In this document: positions 1 through 7,062 of the stretch, in pieces
Numbering within the stretch: the first letter of the stretch is position 1
Layout of the letters: each line of letters starts with the position of its first letter
NCBI RefSeq assembly: GCF_001494635.1
Contig: NZ_LOJF01000011.1
Location: 1 to 64,000, forward strand
Direction: 5' to 3'
Length of the DNA stretch: 64,000 bases
From: Tractidigestivibacter scatoligenes
GTDB lineage: Bacteria > Actinomycetota > Coriobacteriia > Coriobacteriales > Atopobiaceae
Translations under genes and position numbers: made by a program
Notes under the pieces: generated by a model
Told to the model about the DNA's origin: nothing
The model's database searches: none
What the model saw: the letters and a program-made list of their open reading frames with translations, nothing else

Positions 1-84
1 ATGCCGAGCATCAAAGAACAAGTCGAGATCGGTGTCTTGTTCGATCGCCTCGACTCCCTCATCACCCTTCATCAGCGTAAGCAA
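1..84 (+). pseudogene. hsdS: HsdS type I restriction specificity subunit, C-terminal fragment
   Basis: The first 28 codons read IKEQVEIGVLFDRLDSLITL followed by HQRK. This is the conserved end of a target-recognition half in type I specificity (HsdS) subunits. HsdS proteins normally continue with a Leu/Lys-rich helix ending in a QKMF-like motif. Here the family resemblance stops after HQRK, although the frame stays open to position 339 with unrelated low-quality sequence. The 5' part lies outside the window. It could be a truncated gene or a silent hsdS cassette of a shufflon-type locus. The family call is fairly safe; the status as remnant is inferred. Confidence 0.6.
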
Positions 85-121
85 GATTATGACCGACACC
101 CACAAATTGACGTAGGACGGG

Positions 122-367
122 CTACATTTGGACCATGTAAGCGTGCTTGTCTTTGGCGAGGGGCTCGAGCCTCAGAACCGTGTCTCCAAAGGAGTTGTTC
201 CAGGAATCGGGGTACAACCAACACCGAAAACTCGACCGAGTGCCTTCGTTATGGAACACTGCCCGGTACATCGCTGCTACGGCGATACACCCACTCATTA
301 GAGATACTGCATAGACAGATATCGGCTGGCTGGCGTTGACGCTAAGAGCGTCCGCCATATCCCTCAT
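122..367 (-). CDS. Hypothetical small membrane protein (doubtful)
   Basis: An 81-codon reading frame starts at ATG 367. A GAGG ribosome-binding site lies about 7 nt upstream on the minus strand (around 375). One hydrophobic stretch, roughly residues 16-36, could span the membrane. I recognise no family. It lies antisense to DNA downstream of the hsdS fragment, and the region is otherwise decayed, so it may be spurious. It is listed because the start, spacing and composition are plausible. Confidence 0.3.
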   Translation of the reverse strand: MRDMADALSVNASQPISVYAVSLMSGCIAVAAMYRAVFHNEGTRSSFRCWLYPDSWNNSFGDTVLRLEPLAKDKHAYMVQM

Positions 368-440
368 AACGTGAGCCTCTTGAAGAGGCAAATCACACGA
401 CTTACTAATCTCATGGTTTGCTGGATAGCGATTGCGCACC

Positions 441-466
441 ACCGTCTACGATTCAATACGATGCGG
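441..466 (+). repeat. Partial copy of interspersed repeat (copy C)
   Basis: These 26 bases match the end of the 63-bp repeat at 1878-1940 and 7651-7713, with 22 of 26 identities to the latter. The shared core is TACGATTCAAT followed by a CGA/GCGG tail. It appears to be a truncated third copy. Confidence 0.45.
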
Positions 467-558
467 TCATCAATATGTGTCGCGTTAACCACTGCGCCAG
501 TTGTTTCCCCAAGGATTAAGAAGATCCTTAGCAGGTTGTCGTCAAGCCCGCTGTTTAC

Positions 559-750
559 CTACTCGCCCATACATTCGCTGCGATTCTCGTAGTATTTCTC
601 ACATTCCTCTGGTGTGCGTGGCTCCAGGAGCCCAAGGGCATCCAGCTTTATGAAGTCGTCATCGGTCCAACCGGCAAACTTAATTGTTACCGAAGCGTCT
701 GCAGGGGCGGAGAAATACGACTTCAGCTTTTGCCTCAAATCCTCATCCAT
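559..750 (-). CDS. Hypothetical small acidic protein, 63 aa
   Basis: The reading frame starts at ATG 750, preceded on the minus strand by a purine-rich GGAAAGAAAGG ribosome-binding region about 10 nt upstream. That favours this start over an in-frame ATG at 789. The product is acidic and soluble, with many Asp/Glu and aromatic residues (DDDFIKLDALGLLEPRTPEE) and no membrane segment. I do not recognise the family. It is flanked by decayed DNA and has no clear operon partner. Confidence 0.45.
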   Translation of the reverse strand: MDEDLRQKLKSYFSAPADASVTIKFAGWTDDDFIKLDALGLLEPRTPEECEKYYENRSECMGE

Positions 751-1013
751 CGCATCAGCCCTTTCTTTCCTTGATTCATGACCCCGCACTTTTCACCTAC
801 CAGAGGGCAGCGTCAACTCGACAGCAGTATCTCCCATTCTGGGTTCACAACAGTGGGGTGCGACTCCGAGACGGCAAAAGACTGTCTACGTGTATAGCGG
901 CCAGATAAATGTAGTTGCAAATAGAGGTCGTTCACGACTCAGCAGACAAGCAACGTCAGCACCCCCGCAACCGACAAGCCATGGTAGAATGCCCGCATCC
1001 GACGCTCTTGGAT

Positions 1014-1052
1014 CCTGACGAGCACTGCCGTACCAGGAAGGAAAAACGGCAG
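1014..1052 (+). promoter_or_regulatory. Guanidine-III (ykkC-III) riboswitch
   Basis: The sequence follows the guanidine-III aptamer closely. CCTG at 1014-1017 is followed by ACGAG. A 7-bp helix CTGCCGT (1024-1030) pairs with ACGGCAG (1046-1052). The conserved GTACC and CAGG at 1034-1037 form the pseudoknot with CCTG 1014-1017. Spacing and conserved bases agree with what I recall of the published Thermobifida-type aptamer. It ends 34 nt before the start of an SMR exporter of the Gdx/SugE type, the usual target of guanidine riboswitches. The ribosome-binding site AGGAGG (about 1075) lies downstream, so translational control is likely. The regulated gene is frameshifted. Confidence 0.8.
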
Positions 1053-1086
1053 CACATCCGCTTCCCTCTCGTCAGGAGGTTTCACC

Positions 1087-1405
1087 ATGTCTTGGGCAAT
1101 TCTCGTTGGTTCCGGCGTCCTCGAGTGCGTGTGGGCTGCCGCGCTCGACAAGTCTGCGGGTTTTCGCGCCCCGTCCCCACAATCGTCTTCTTCGTTGCCA
1201 TGGCCCTGAGAGCATGCTGGGGCTCTCGCACGCCGTCAGAGACATTCCCCTGGGCGTGGCGTACTCGGTGTGGGTTGGCATTGGGGCAACCCTGGCCTTT
1301 GCCTACTCCGCCATCTTTGGCGAGGAGGGCGCCACGCCGCTGCAGGTCGCCTTTGCCAGTGGGCTGGTTGCCTGCGTGATTGGACTCAAGCTCACCTCCG
1401 CGTAG
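1087..1405 (+). pseudogene. SMR-family guanidinium exporter (Gdx/SugE type), two frameshifts
   Basis: The gene starts at ATG 1087 behind AGGAGG. Joined across three frames it reads as a complete four-helix small multidrug resistance protein of about 105 residues. Residues MSWAILVGSGVLECVWAAAL begin in one frame, TIVFFVAMAL continues in a second, and SMLGLSHAVRDIPLGVAYS to the stop at 1403-1405 lies in a third. The first shift (about 1171-1187) looks like a 1-nt loss. The second, at about 1208-1214, looks like an inserted AG in CTGAGAGC. The WAAALDKS stretch with its Glu (LECVWA) is typical of guanidinium-exporting members. Under the upstream guanidine-III riboswitch its ancestral role was guanidinium efflux at the membrane. 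As written it cannot give a full protein. Confidence 0.75.
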
Positions 1406-1455
1406 GGAGACAGCCAACACCATCTGCGGGAATAGGCGCTTGGGAGGCGAGGAGT

Positions 1456-1587
1456 ATGCCAGACGTCCCGACGATAACCGAGATTGCATACCGCACCTGG
1501 CACATCAACGAGTGCGGCATAAACTCGATGTATCTCTTGGAAGGGACATGCCGGCTCAGGTTGCTCACGCGTACCACAGCATCCTAG
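1456..1587 (+). pseudogene. N-terminal fragment, possibly metallo-beta-lactamase-fold protein
   Basis: From ATG 1456 (behind GGCGAGGAGT) the frame gives about 40 residues resembling the first strands of MBL-fold hydrolases: an AYR..HINECGINSMYLLEG pattern. It then runs into unrelated sequence and a stop before any HxHxDH motif. Downstream, 1588-2007 contains short open stretches in several frames (for example FCGEHLEVREGNVAIQYFPW) that I could not assign. The family assignment is weak. Confidence 0.25.
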
Positions 1588-1830
1588 CGAGTAGGGTCAG
1601 CGGAGTACACCGGATGGCAGGTGACTTCTGCGGGGAGCACCTTGAGGTGCGCGAGGGCAACGTGGCGATCCAGTACTTCCCCTGGCAGGTGCGATAGAGG
1701 GCGACGATGCGGCACAGGCTCCCAGGGTGATTCTCGACGGGCCGCGGGACTCCGTCATCTTCGTCTGGGTGATGGAGGAGTCCTCCGAAAGCAGAGCAAG
1801 CAGGGCCTTCTCCTCCCGGGCTGACACCCG

Positions 1831-1862
1831 CTTTATTGTCCAATTAATTGACTTTATTGTCC
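1831..1862 (+). repeat. Direct repeat of an 11-mer, 21-bp period
   Basis: CTTTATTGTCC occurs at 1831-1841 and again at 1852-1862, start to start 21 bp, separated by AT-rich AATTAATTGA. A related TTTATTGTCC lies at about 2246-2256. The two-helical-turn spacing is suggestive of a protein-binding site, but no gene context explains it. Confidence 0.4.
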
Positions 1863-1877
1863 GACGCCAAACTACTC

Positions 1878-1940
1878 GCCACCTACGGTTCAATGCGAGA
1901 TGGCTATCCACATGGACCGCGTTGTCCGCGGTGGCCGGCT
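1878..1940 (+). repeat. Interspersed 63-bp repeat (copy A)
   Basis: This stretch matches the reverse complement of 7651-7713, inside the ICE, at 55 of 63 positions. The last 20 bases, around GTTGTCCGCGGTGGCCGGCT, are identical. The copies are neither tRNA nor a recognised insertion sequence end. No gene starts within it. Confidence 0.6.
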
Positions 1941-2007
1941 AAATCGGCTTGCCGTTGCGGAGCGCGAAGCCATGCTATGCGGTACTGTTGTACCTTGAAC
2001 TTGAGCC

Positions 2008-2310
2008 TCATCGCGCATCACCAGTCACGACATAGCGTGTGTAGCGCTTGTCTCCCAGCTTCCGGATAAGACCTGTCTCTGTGAGGCCATGGAGAATCGC
2101 GCGGGTACGATCCTTGCTCAACCCAAGGAGGTCGGCAACTTCGGCCACACCCGATGGCCATTGCTTCGCGAGATAAGACACAATCTGGGACTCCCTATCG
2201 GTTGTCTATCGGTTGCGATCGGTTGTCTATCGGTCGTATCGCTTGGTTTATTGTCCGATGATTGTCCTATCGGTTGCTCATCGGTTGCAGCTATCGGCTT
2301 ATCGTCCGTT
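2008..2310 (-). pseudogene. C-terminal winged-helix tail of a broken ATP-binding (AlbA/Schlafen-type?) protein
   Basis: On the minus strand, 2195 down to the stop at 2008-2010 encodes a clean winged-helix domain (SQIVSYLAKQWPSGVAEVAD, then LLGLSKDRTRAILHGL, ending KRYTRYVV). Such tails are typical of AlbA_2/Schlafen-type ATP-binding proteins, but I see no ATPase part. Just upstream the coding frame runs through tandem units of CAACCGATA type (PIAATDEQPIG and similar residues). It is out of frame with the winged helix by one base, so the gene is broken at the repeat. The parent family is an inference. Confidence 0.45.
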
Positions 2311-2312
2311 GC
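2196..2312 (-). repeat. Degenerate short tandem repeat within broken gene
   Basis: Seven or more copies of a 9-10 base unit close to ATCGGTTG (plus-strand sense) are packed into about 115 bp, for example two GGTTGTCTATCGGT units between 2208 and 2234. Unit spacing is irregular (9-18 bp). The frame shift of the surrounding minus-strand gene falls at its left end, which fits slippage. Confidence 0.55.
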
Positions 2313-2617
2313 GGTAACTACCACAGCCCCATGCAGATATGCAGCAAACTGTTCGTTGGTGGGACGCCAGAGGTTCACCAAACCTGGCACCTCGACAGAT
2401 GTCCGAACTACGCACGGTAAGAGCTGAGATGAGCAAAAGCCCAGCAATCCACAAACTTGAACTTCGACCGTGCGTAATTCGAGTGGGCGAGACGTGCGAG
2501 AACAACTGCGGGAGTGGAGCAAAGACCAATCAAATCCCTGTTTCCTCATAATTGTGGTTGAAGCTCCGGCGACTCCGTGTTAGAGTTCTTACTTGCGCGG
2601 GCGATGGTTCGCATTTA

Positions 2618-2694
<77 letters not shown>

Positions 2695-2703
2695 CGAAAC
2701 CGC

Positions 2704-2734
2704 AGGTCAGAGGCTTAAGCCTCTGACCTTTTTT
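2704..2734 (+). terminator. Rho-independent terminator after tRNA-Pro
   Basis: An 11-bp stem AGGTCAGAGGC/GCCTCTGACCT with loop TTAA is followed by a T run. It lies 10 bp after the tRNA, on the ICE side of attL, so the element brings its own terminator for the host tRNA. Confidence 0.85.
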
Positions 2735-2740
2735 CTTATA

Positions 2741-2771
2741 CGTACTATTTGACGTACTATTTACGTACTGC
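2741..2771. repeat. Left integrase arm-type repeats
   Basis: CGTACTATTT occurs at 2741-2750 and 2753-2762, followed by ACGTACTGC. The 19-mer at 2753-2771 matches 35905-35923 at the right end in 18 of 19 positions and in the same orientation. Position just inside both element ends suggests arm-type binding sites for the integrase or excisionase. This is inferred from position. Confidence 0.6.
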
Positions 2772-3247
2772 AAACCGTGTCCCTCGTTTCTTTTGAAGTC
2801 CATTTTTGTCTTTTCTCTCGCCGTGAGAAACTGTTCGGTGAACGGTCGCGGTACGCGTCTTCGTGCAAGATCATCGCATCAGTAATGTGCCGATTCGTCT
2901 GCCCTAGAAACCCCTCCCGCTGGCCTTCACGCGTGTAATCCGCCCGTCCTTCGGCCCCTCGGTTCCGCAAGGGTGCTCGCCTGGAGACAAATGTCCGCGA
3001 CTATGCTCGCAGCATACGAACTTTCAGCCGGCCTTGGGTATCCTCGGAGTTGGGCGCATGTGTAGGAATCGTGGCGCCCTGGGGGAACTCCGGGCCATTG
3101 CGGCCGATACGGACAGTGGGGACAGGTCGGCCAACGCGGCCAGAGGTGCCGACACCAGCGGATAGCATACGAACCGTCAGGTAACCCAAGGGCGTCACGC
3201 TCCATCGGAGGATGGGAGGTGACACCAGATGAGGGAAGGCGACACGC
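2772..3247. other. Non-coding left end of the ICE
   Basis: I see no supportable gene here. A 17-bp direct repeat based on AGCATACGAAC occurs at 3011-3027 and 3164-3180 with two mismatches. It may be an operator for the HTH genes that follow, which begin at 3248. Confidence 0.5.
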
Positions 3248-3448
3248 ATGCAGGAAGAGCAGACACCAGACCTCTCCCAGATGAACCGACCGCTCAGCAC
3301 GCAGGAGGTCTCGCGGTACCTAGGGCTGTGCGAGCGCCAGGTCCTGCGCATGGTCCATAACGGGCAGATCCCAGCAAAGAAGTTCGGCCACAACTGGTAC
3401 TACTCGCCGAGGAAGATCGCCCAGCTGGTCGGGATGCTGGACCAATGA
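3248..3448 (+). CDS. HTH_17 / excisionase-family DNA-binding protein 1
   Basis: A 66-residue protein made of one MerR-like helix-turn-helix with the pattern LSTQEVSRYLGLCERQVLRM then IPAKKFGHNWYYSPRKI, typical of phage/ICE excisionases and small HTH_17 regulators. ATG 3248 follows GAGGGAAGG; an internal ATG at 3281 is a possible shorter start. It is the first of three similar small genes at the left end of the element. Directionality factor (Xis) for the integrase is the natural guess, but which of the three does this cannot be told from sequence alone. Confidence 0.75.
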   Translation: MQEEQTPDLSQMNRPLSTQEVSRYLGLCERQVLRMVHNGQIPAKKFGHNWYYSPRKIAQLVGMLDQ

Positions 3449-3590
3449 CGCCGCCTTTGGGAGCGGCGTCGTGCGTTTTGTGCGCAGGCCGCCGTTGTGG
3501 AAGCTTACGGAAGGTTGGCCGCGGGCCCGTCCTGAAGGGGCGTGCCGTCACCTCGTATCCTCGCTGCCTAGTAGGGGCAAGGGGGTTCGG

Positions 3591-3812
3591 ATGATTCGTC
3601 GGGAAATCGGAAGCAACCTGGACATGATATCGGCGGACGAGGCGGCAAGGATCCTGCGGGTCTCCGCCAGGACGGTCAGGCGGCTCTGCATAGACCGCAA
3701 GATTCCCGCCGTCAAAGTCGGCAACCAATGGCGCATCGACAGGACGGAGCTCATGAGAACGCTCGGCAGGGACAGCAGGATGTCCTGCTGGCTCGGCATG
3801 GATGGCAAATAG
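3591..3812 (+). CDS. HTH_17 / excisionase-family DNA-binding protein 2
   Basis: A 73-residue protein. ATG 3591 is chosen because GGGGCAAGGGGG lies just upstream, and the open frame before it (from 3471) has no family signal. The core DMISADEAARILRVSARTVR followed by IPAVKVGNQWRIDRTEL is a canonical excisionase-type winged helix. It probably binds operator or att DNA of the element, as do its two neighbours. Confidence 0.75.
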   Translation: MIRREIGSNLDMISADEAARILRVSARTVRRLCIDRKIPAVKVGNQWRIDRTELMRTLGRDSRMSCWLGMDGK

Positions 3813-3869
3813 GCCCGGTTCCCGTCTGCGGTCGGTCTCGCGCGGCGTCTCGAATGGAGCTGATCAGAG

Positions 3870-4145
3870 ATGAGACAGACCACAAGCTCGCGTGGAATCA
3901 AAGGCAGCCGCAGCGCCGTACTCTACAAGGAGTACTACTCCGTCGAGGAGGTGTCCCGCCTCCTGCACATCAGCGAGAGGACGATCAGGGAGCTGGCGCA
4001 TCGCGAGGATGACCCGCTCCCCTTCCGCATCCTGTTCGGGCAGCAGAGGAACTGCTTCATACACCGCGAGGACCTCATGGACTGGCTCGAGTCGAACTCT
4101 CAGCTCGTACGCGATGCCGCGAAGAAGCAGACGGGCCAAGCGTGA
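3870..4145 (+). CDS. HTH_17 / excisionase-family DNA-binding protein 3
   Basis: A 91-residue protein from ATG 3870 behind GGAG. Residues 22-75 form the HTH_17 fold (YYSVEEVSRLLHISERTIRE, then LPFRILFGQQRNCFIHREDL). It ends with a TGATG junction (4143-4147) to the next gene, so the two are probably translationally coupled. It is the third member of the left-end HTH set and the most divergent. Confidence 0.75.
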   Translation: MRQTTSSRGIKGSRSAVLYKEYYSVEEVSRLLHISERTIRELAHREDDPLPFRILFGQQRNCFIHREDLMDWLESNSQLVRDAAKKQTGQA

Positions 4146-4588
4146 TGCGGGGGCACTCGGCCGGCGAGTTCGCAACGGTGTATCGGTTCATGACGGAGGG
4201 GCTGGGGCTTCGTGGGTCCGACCTCCTCGTCTACGCCAGGGTCTTCAGCTTCTGCCAGGAGGATACCGGCGCCTACTTCGAGTCGGCCGAGAGCTGCGCG
4301 GAGTTCCTGAACATGTCAGAGAGGCAGGTCAGAAGGTCCCTGGGAAGCCTCCTCTCGAGGGACCTCATAGCCGAGGCGGACTGCCCCGCGCAGTGCGCGA
4401 GGGGCAGGGCGTTCGTCCTGCGCAGGGAGGCAGTCAGGGACGCGATTCAGCTCGTGGAGCGCGGGGCCGACGCGGACAAATTGTCCGCGAGGGCGCCCGG
4501 GGGCGGACAATTTGTCCGTGACTCCGGACATCCTGGCCATGATGGCGGACAGAATGTCCGCCCCTATATAGATAGAAAAGACGATTAG
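4145..4588 (+). CDS. Winged-helix protein, putative ICE replication initiator
   Basis: About 147 residues, starting at ATG 4145 (GTG 4142 also possible) in a TGATG overlap with the gene before. Residues about 20-90 form a winged helix (ESCAEFLNMSERQVRRSLGS then LLSRDLIAEA), preceded by segments like those of small Rep or phage replication regulators. The C-terminal third is low in structure, because its codons coincide with a set of DNA palindromes (4472-4562). Together with the DnaC-like gene downstream this looks like a replication module. Initiator function is an inference; it could instead be a repressor binding those palindromes. Confidence 0.6.
   Translation: MRGHSAGEFATVYRFMTEGLGLRGSDLLVYARVFSFCQEDTGAYFESAESCAEFLNMSERQVRRSLGSLLSRDLIAEADCPAQCARGRAFVLRREAVRDAIQLVERGADADKLSARAPGGGQFVRDSGHPGHDGGQNVRPYIDRKDD
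4472..4562. repeat. Helically phased palindromes (putative iterons / ICE origin)
   Basis: Three palindromes lie at 4472-4488 (GCGGACAAATTGTCCGC), 4504-4518 (CGGACAATTTGTCCG) and 4544-4562 (GGCGGACA-GAA-TGTCCGCC). A lone half-site GGACA lies at 4526. GGACA begins at 4474, 4505, 4526 and 4547, giving steps of 31, 21 and 21 bp, close to whole helical turns. An AT-rich tract (4564-4592) follows directly. The set overlaps the 3' end of the winged-helix gene and precedes the DnaC-like gene. Confidence 0.7.
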
Positions 4589-4592
4589 AACG
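4564..4592. other. AT-rich tract, candidate DNA-unwinding element
   Basis: TATATAGATAGAAAAGACGA and the bases after it form a markedly AT-rich run in otherwise high-GC DNA, immediately after the palindrome array. An unwinding role is inferred only from position. Confidence 0.4.
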
Positions 4593-4628
4593 AATCTCAT
4601 AGGAGAGTTCCTAGAGGGGGTGGGCATC

Positions 4629-5534
4629 GTGGGCTCGATGGGCGATTTCCACGCGGACACGGGACGTGACGGAAGGGAGACGCGCCCGCAGGTACTCATA
4701 ACGCCCGAGGAGGCGATTGCACGGGGCTTCGCACGGGAGGCACCGCCTCCCGTGAGGTGCGCGCACTGCGGGAGGCAGCTCCGACCGCTCGGAATCCCCG
4801 TCTTCGGCAGCATTGCCTGGGTGTCGCACGAGCCCTGCGAATGCGACGGGTCCGTGCGCGAGAGGATGGAGGAGGAGCAGAGGATCCTGGAAGAGAGGGC
4901 GATGGAGAGGGAGCGAAGGCTCGATAGGTCGGGCATCCCGCTCAGGTTTCGCCGTGCGGCGCCGACCGAGGCCCAGTGCATCGCCTATGCGGACGCGATC
5001 TCCGGGTCCACCTCTGACGGGCTCTTCATCCACGGTCCGGTCGGCACGGGGAAGACCCACAACGCCGCGGCGGTCGCGATCGCCGCCTCGGACCGTGGTC
5101 TGAGGACCGTCTTCACCTCCGCTATCGCGATCTTCTCGAACATCAGGGAGACCTTCGACGGAGGAGGCTCGAGCAAAAGGGCGCTCGAGAGGTACGCCTC
5201 GTGCGAGATGCTCGTCCTCGACGACCTGGGCAAGGAGTCGAGCTCGAGGTGGTCGCTCATGACGCTGTTCACCATCGTCAACGCGAGATACGAGGGAATG
5301 AGGCCGACCGTCATCACGTCGCAGTACACGCTGGGACAGCTGAGGGCAAGGCTCGCGTCGACCGGCGAGGCGGAGACTGCGGCTGCGATAGTCTCTCGAA
5401 TCGCCGCGATGTGCGCCGACGTGACGCTCTCGGGGCCGGACCTGAGGGGGGACGCCTGGAAACCTCTTGGGATGCAGACTATGCAAAGGACATGTGATGT
5501 TGCGAAACGATCAAAGCTCGACAATTTCAGGTAG
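4629..5534 (+). CDS. DnaC/IstB-like AAA+ ATPase (helicase loader)
   Basis: About 301 residues. GTG 4629 sits about 8 nt after the TAGAGGGGG ribosome-binding run; GTG 4620 and ATG 4638 are alternatives. An N-terminal Cys-pair segment (CAHC near residue 44-47, CEC near 70-72) looks like a small zinc ribbon. The AAA+ core has Walker A GPVGTGKT (about 136-143) and Walker B MLVLDDLG, as in DnaC/DnaI loaders. It probably loads the host DnaB helicase at the element's origin, which I place just upstream. The order winged-helix protein, repeats, loader supports an autonomous replication step after excision. Confidence 0.8.
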   Translation: MGSMGDFHADTGRDGRETRPQVLITPEEAIARGFAREAPPPVRCAHCGRQLRPLGIPVFGSIAWVSHEPCECDGSVRERMEEEQRILEERAMERERRLDRSGIPLRFRRAAPTEAQCIAYADAISGSTSDGLFIHGPVGTGKTHNAAAVAIAASDRGLRTVFTSAIAIFSNIRETFDGGGSSKRALERYASCEMLVLDDLGKESSSRWSLMTLFTIVNARYEGMRPTVITSQYTLGQLRARLASTGEAETAAAIVSRIAAMCADVTLSGPDLRGDAWKPLGMQTMQRTCDVAKRSKLDNFR

Positions 5535-5621
5535 CGGCTTGTCGATGTTCCTGTCCGTTGTTCAGTGAACCACAGAGAAGAGCTTGTGCAACAGGCGGAT
5601 TGACATCTGCCAGCAGAAATT

Positions 5622-5652
5622 GGCCCTGTGTCACCGTTTGTGACACAGGGCC
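5622..5652. terminator. Strong hairpin between converging genes
   Basis: A perfect 13-bp stem GGCCCTGTGTCAC/GTGACACAGGGCC with loop CGTTT lies between the end of the DnaC-like gene (5534) and the convergent gene ending at 5741. There is no good T run, so it may act as a transcription barrier or bidirectional terminator. The rest of 5535-5740 holds nothing I recognise. Confidence 0.55.
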
Positions 5653-5740
5653 CATTCAAAGCCCAACGTTTATGAAAGCAGCCTCAGATTCATCTGAAGT
5701 TGCTGCTCCATTCCTCACTGTCTCATGTCGGTGATCTGCT

Positions 5741-6784
5741 TTACCGTAGGAAAGTCTCAAACTTTTTCGCAGATGTGCGCATCTCGCTGACCGTGTTGCT
5801 GTTGGAGCACATCAGCTCGATGTGCAGACCCGAATTCGACGTCACGAGCACGCTTCCGTATTCACAGATAGGCACCTGCTTGTTGTTCTTGAAGCGTTTG
5901 TCGGGTGTCCCGTTCTTGTTCACCTTGAGCCACGTCTGCCCTATGACCTTCGCATCCTTGGGGACAGAGTCCGTCTCCACGAAGTGTGACATGCCAAAGT
6001 CCATGTCGAGGTCCGCATAGCTGATGGCGCCCACGTCTGTCCTCGCGACGACGAGGACCTTGTCGGGCAGGAAGTAGACGCGCTGCTTGCGCAGCTTCAG
6101 GCCGAACGGCTGAACGTTGGACTCCACGAAGAACGGCAGCTTGTTGGTTGCCCTGGCCGGAATCCTCTTGACGCCGCGCGCCGCCCCGCCGCTCGTCTTC
6201 CTGTCCAGGCTGGTCTCGGAGACCGTCTGCCAGAACCTGTTATTCTTGTTTAGGCTCATCCAGATCGCGGAGAGGTCTACATAGGCGGCCCGTGACTCGT
6301 CGTCGAACGAGTACTCCATCGGTACCCTCATCTTCGAGCGGACGACAATCTTGAGAACGGCGCCAGCGAACGCCGTGAGGATGAAGGGCGGGAGGGCTGC
6401 GAGGATTATCGTCGCGATCAGCCAAGAGCTGAGGTAATCGAGCCTCTGCGCCTTCCTCATCTGGGCCAGCAGCTCCTCGTACTCCGCCGGCTGGTAGTCG
6501 CCAGCATTCACGCTCTCCGTGCTTACGGCGTTCGAAACCTCCGCCTGCTGCGAATGGCTTGCTCCACGGGCGTGGCTCTCTGAGCTCGGGCGCTTACTCT
6601 TGCCGCTCTCGCTGACGTACGAGAGCCCAGTGCCCGGTATCGAGTACGTCCGTCGCGAGGAGCCCTTCGCTGTCTTCGTGTAGCGGTAGCCCTTCGTGCC
6701 CCAGCTGTACCCGATGCCGCTCTTGCTGACGTTGACGCGGAATCCTCCGCCCAAGTTGACGCTCTTCCGAAAACGCACACCCAA
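5741..6784 (-). CDS. DUF4236-domain membrane protein
   Basis: 347 residues from TTG 6784, chosen because GAGGAGGA lies just upstream and the product then starts MGVRFRKSVNLGGGFRVNVS, as DUF4236 proteins do. The N-terminal DUF4236 domain (SKSGIGYSWGTKGYRYT, PGTGLSYV) is followed by a Ser-rich linker. A hydrophobic segment follows at about residues 130-155 (WLIATIILAALPPFILTAFA), then a mixed alpha/beta C-terminal region. Function of the family is unknown. Together with the next minus-strand gene it interrupts the plus-strand run of ICE core genes, so it is probably cargo. Confidence 0.65.
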   Translation of the reverse strand: MGVRFRKSVNLGGGFRVNVSKSGIGYSWGTKGYRYTKTAKGSSRRTYSIPGTGLSYVSESGKSKRPSSESHARGASHSQQAEVSNAVSTESVNAGDYQPAEYEELLAQMRKAQRLDYLSSWLIATIILAALPPFILTAFAGAVLKIVVRSKMRVPMEYSFDDESRAAYVDLSAIWMSLNKNNRFWQTVSETSLDRKTSGGAARGVKRIPARATNKLPFFVESNVQPFGLKLRKQRVYFLPDKVLVVARTDVGAISYADLDMDFGMSHFVETDSVPKDAKVIGQTWLKVNKNGTPDKRFKNNKQVPICEYGSVLVTSNSGLHIELMCSNSNTVSEMRTSAKKFETFLR

Positions 6785-7062
6785 GGTACATTCCTCCTCA
6801 ATCACCGCATGTCTGCGGGGTCAGCCTTAAGCCCAACCAAGACCTTATCATGCCGTTGCGAACTTGATAACCTTGGTGTAGTTAGGCATATTGGCCCATG
6901 TCGCTGAGACCTTGCTCTGGGCCGGATCGATGGCATGCGCATCATGTATGAGAACTGGGCCTATCGTGATGGCCCGAAGTATCGGAAGTAGTTCAGCTCT
7001 AAGTCTACTTTCGACACAGAGCTCTGGCTGTCTTCTGCAAAGCTCTCCCTACCACATTGGTA

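Noticed and set aside
1-339. The full 112-codon frame from position 1
   Set aside because: Only the first 28 codons match HsdS; the rest is Arg/Cys-rich sequence without family features.
6786-7062. Short plus-strand frame ending near 6990 that resembles a phage-type C terminus
   Set aside because: Fewer than 25 codons, interrupted upstream, no start signal.
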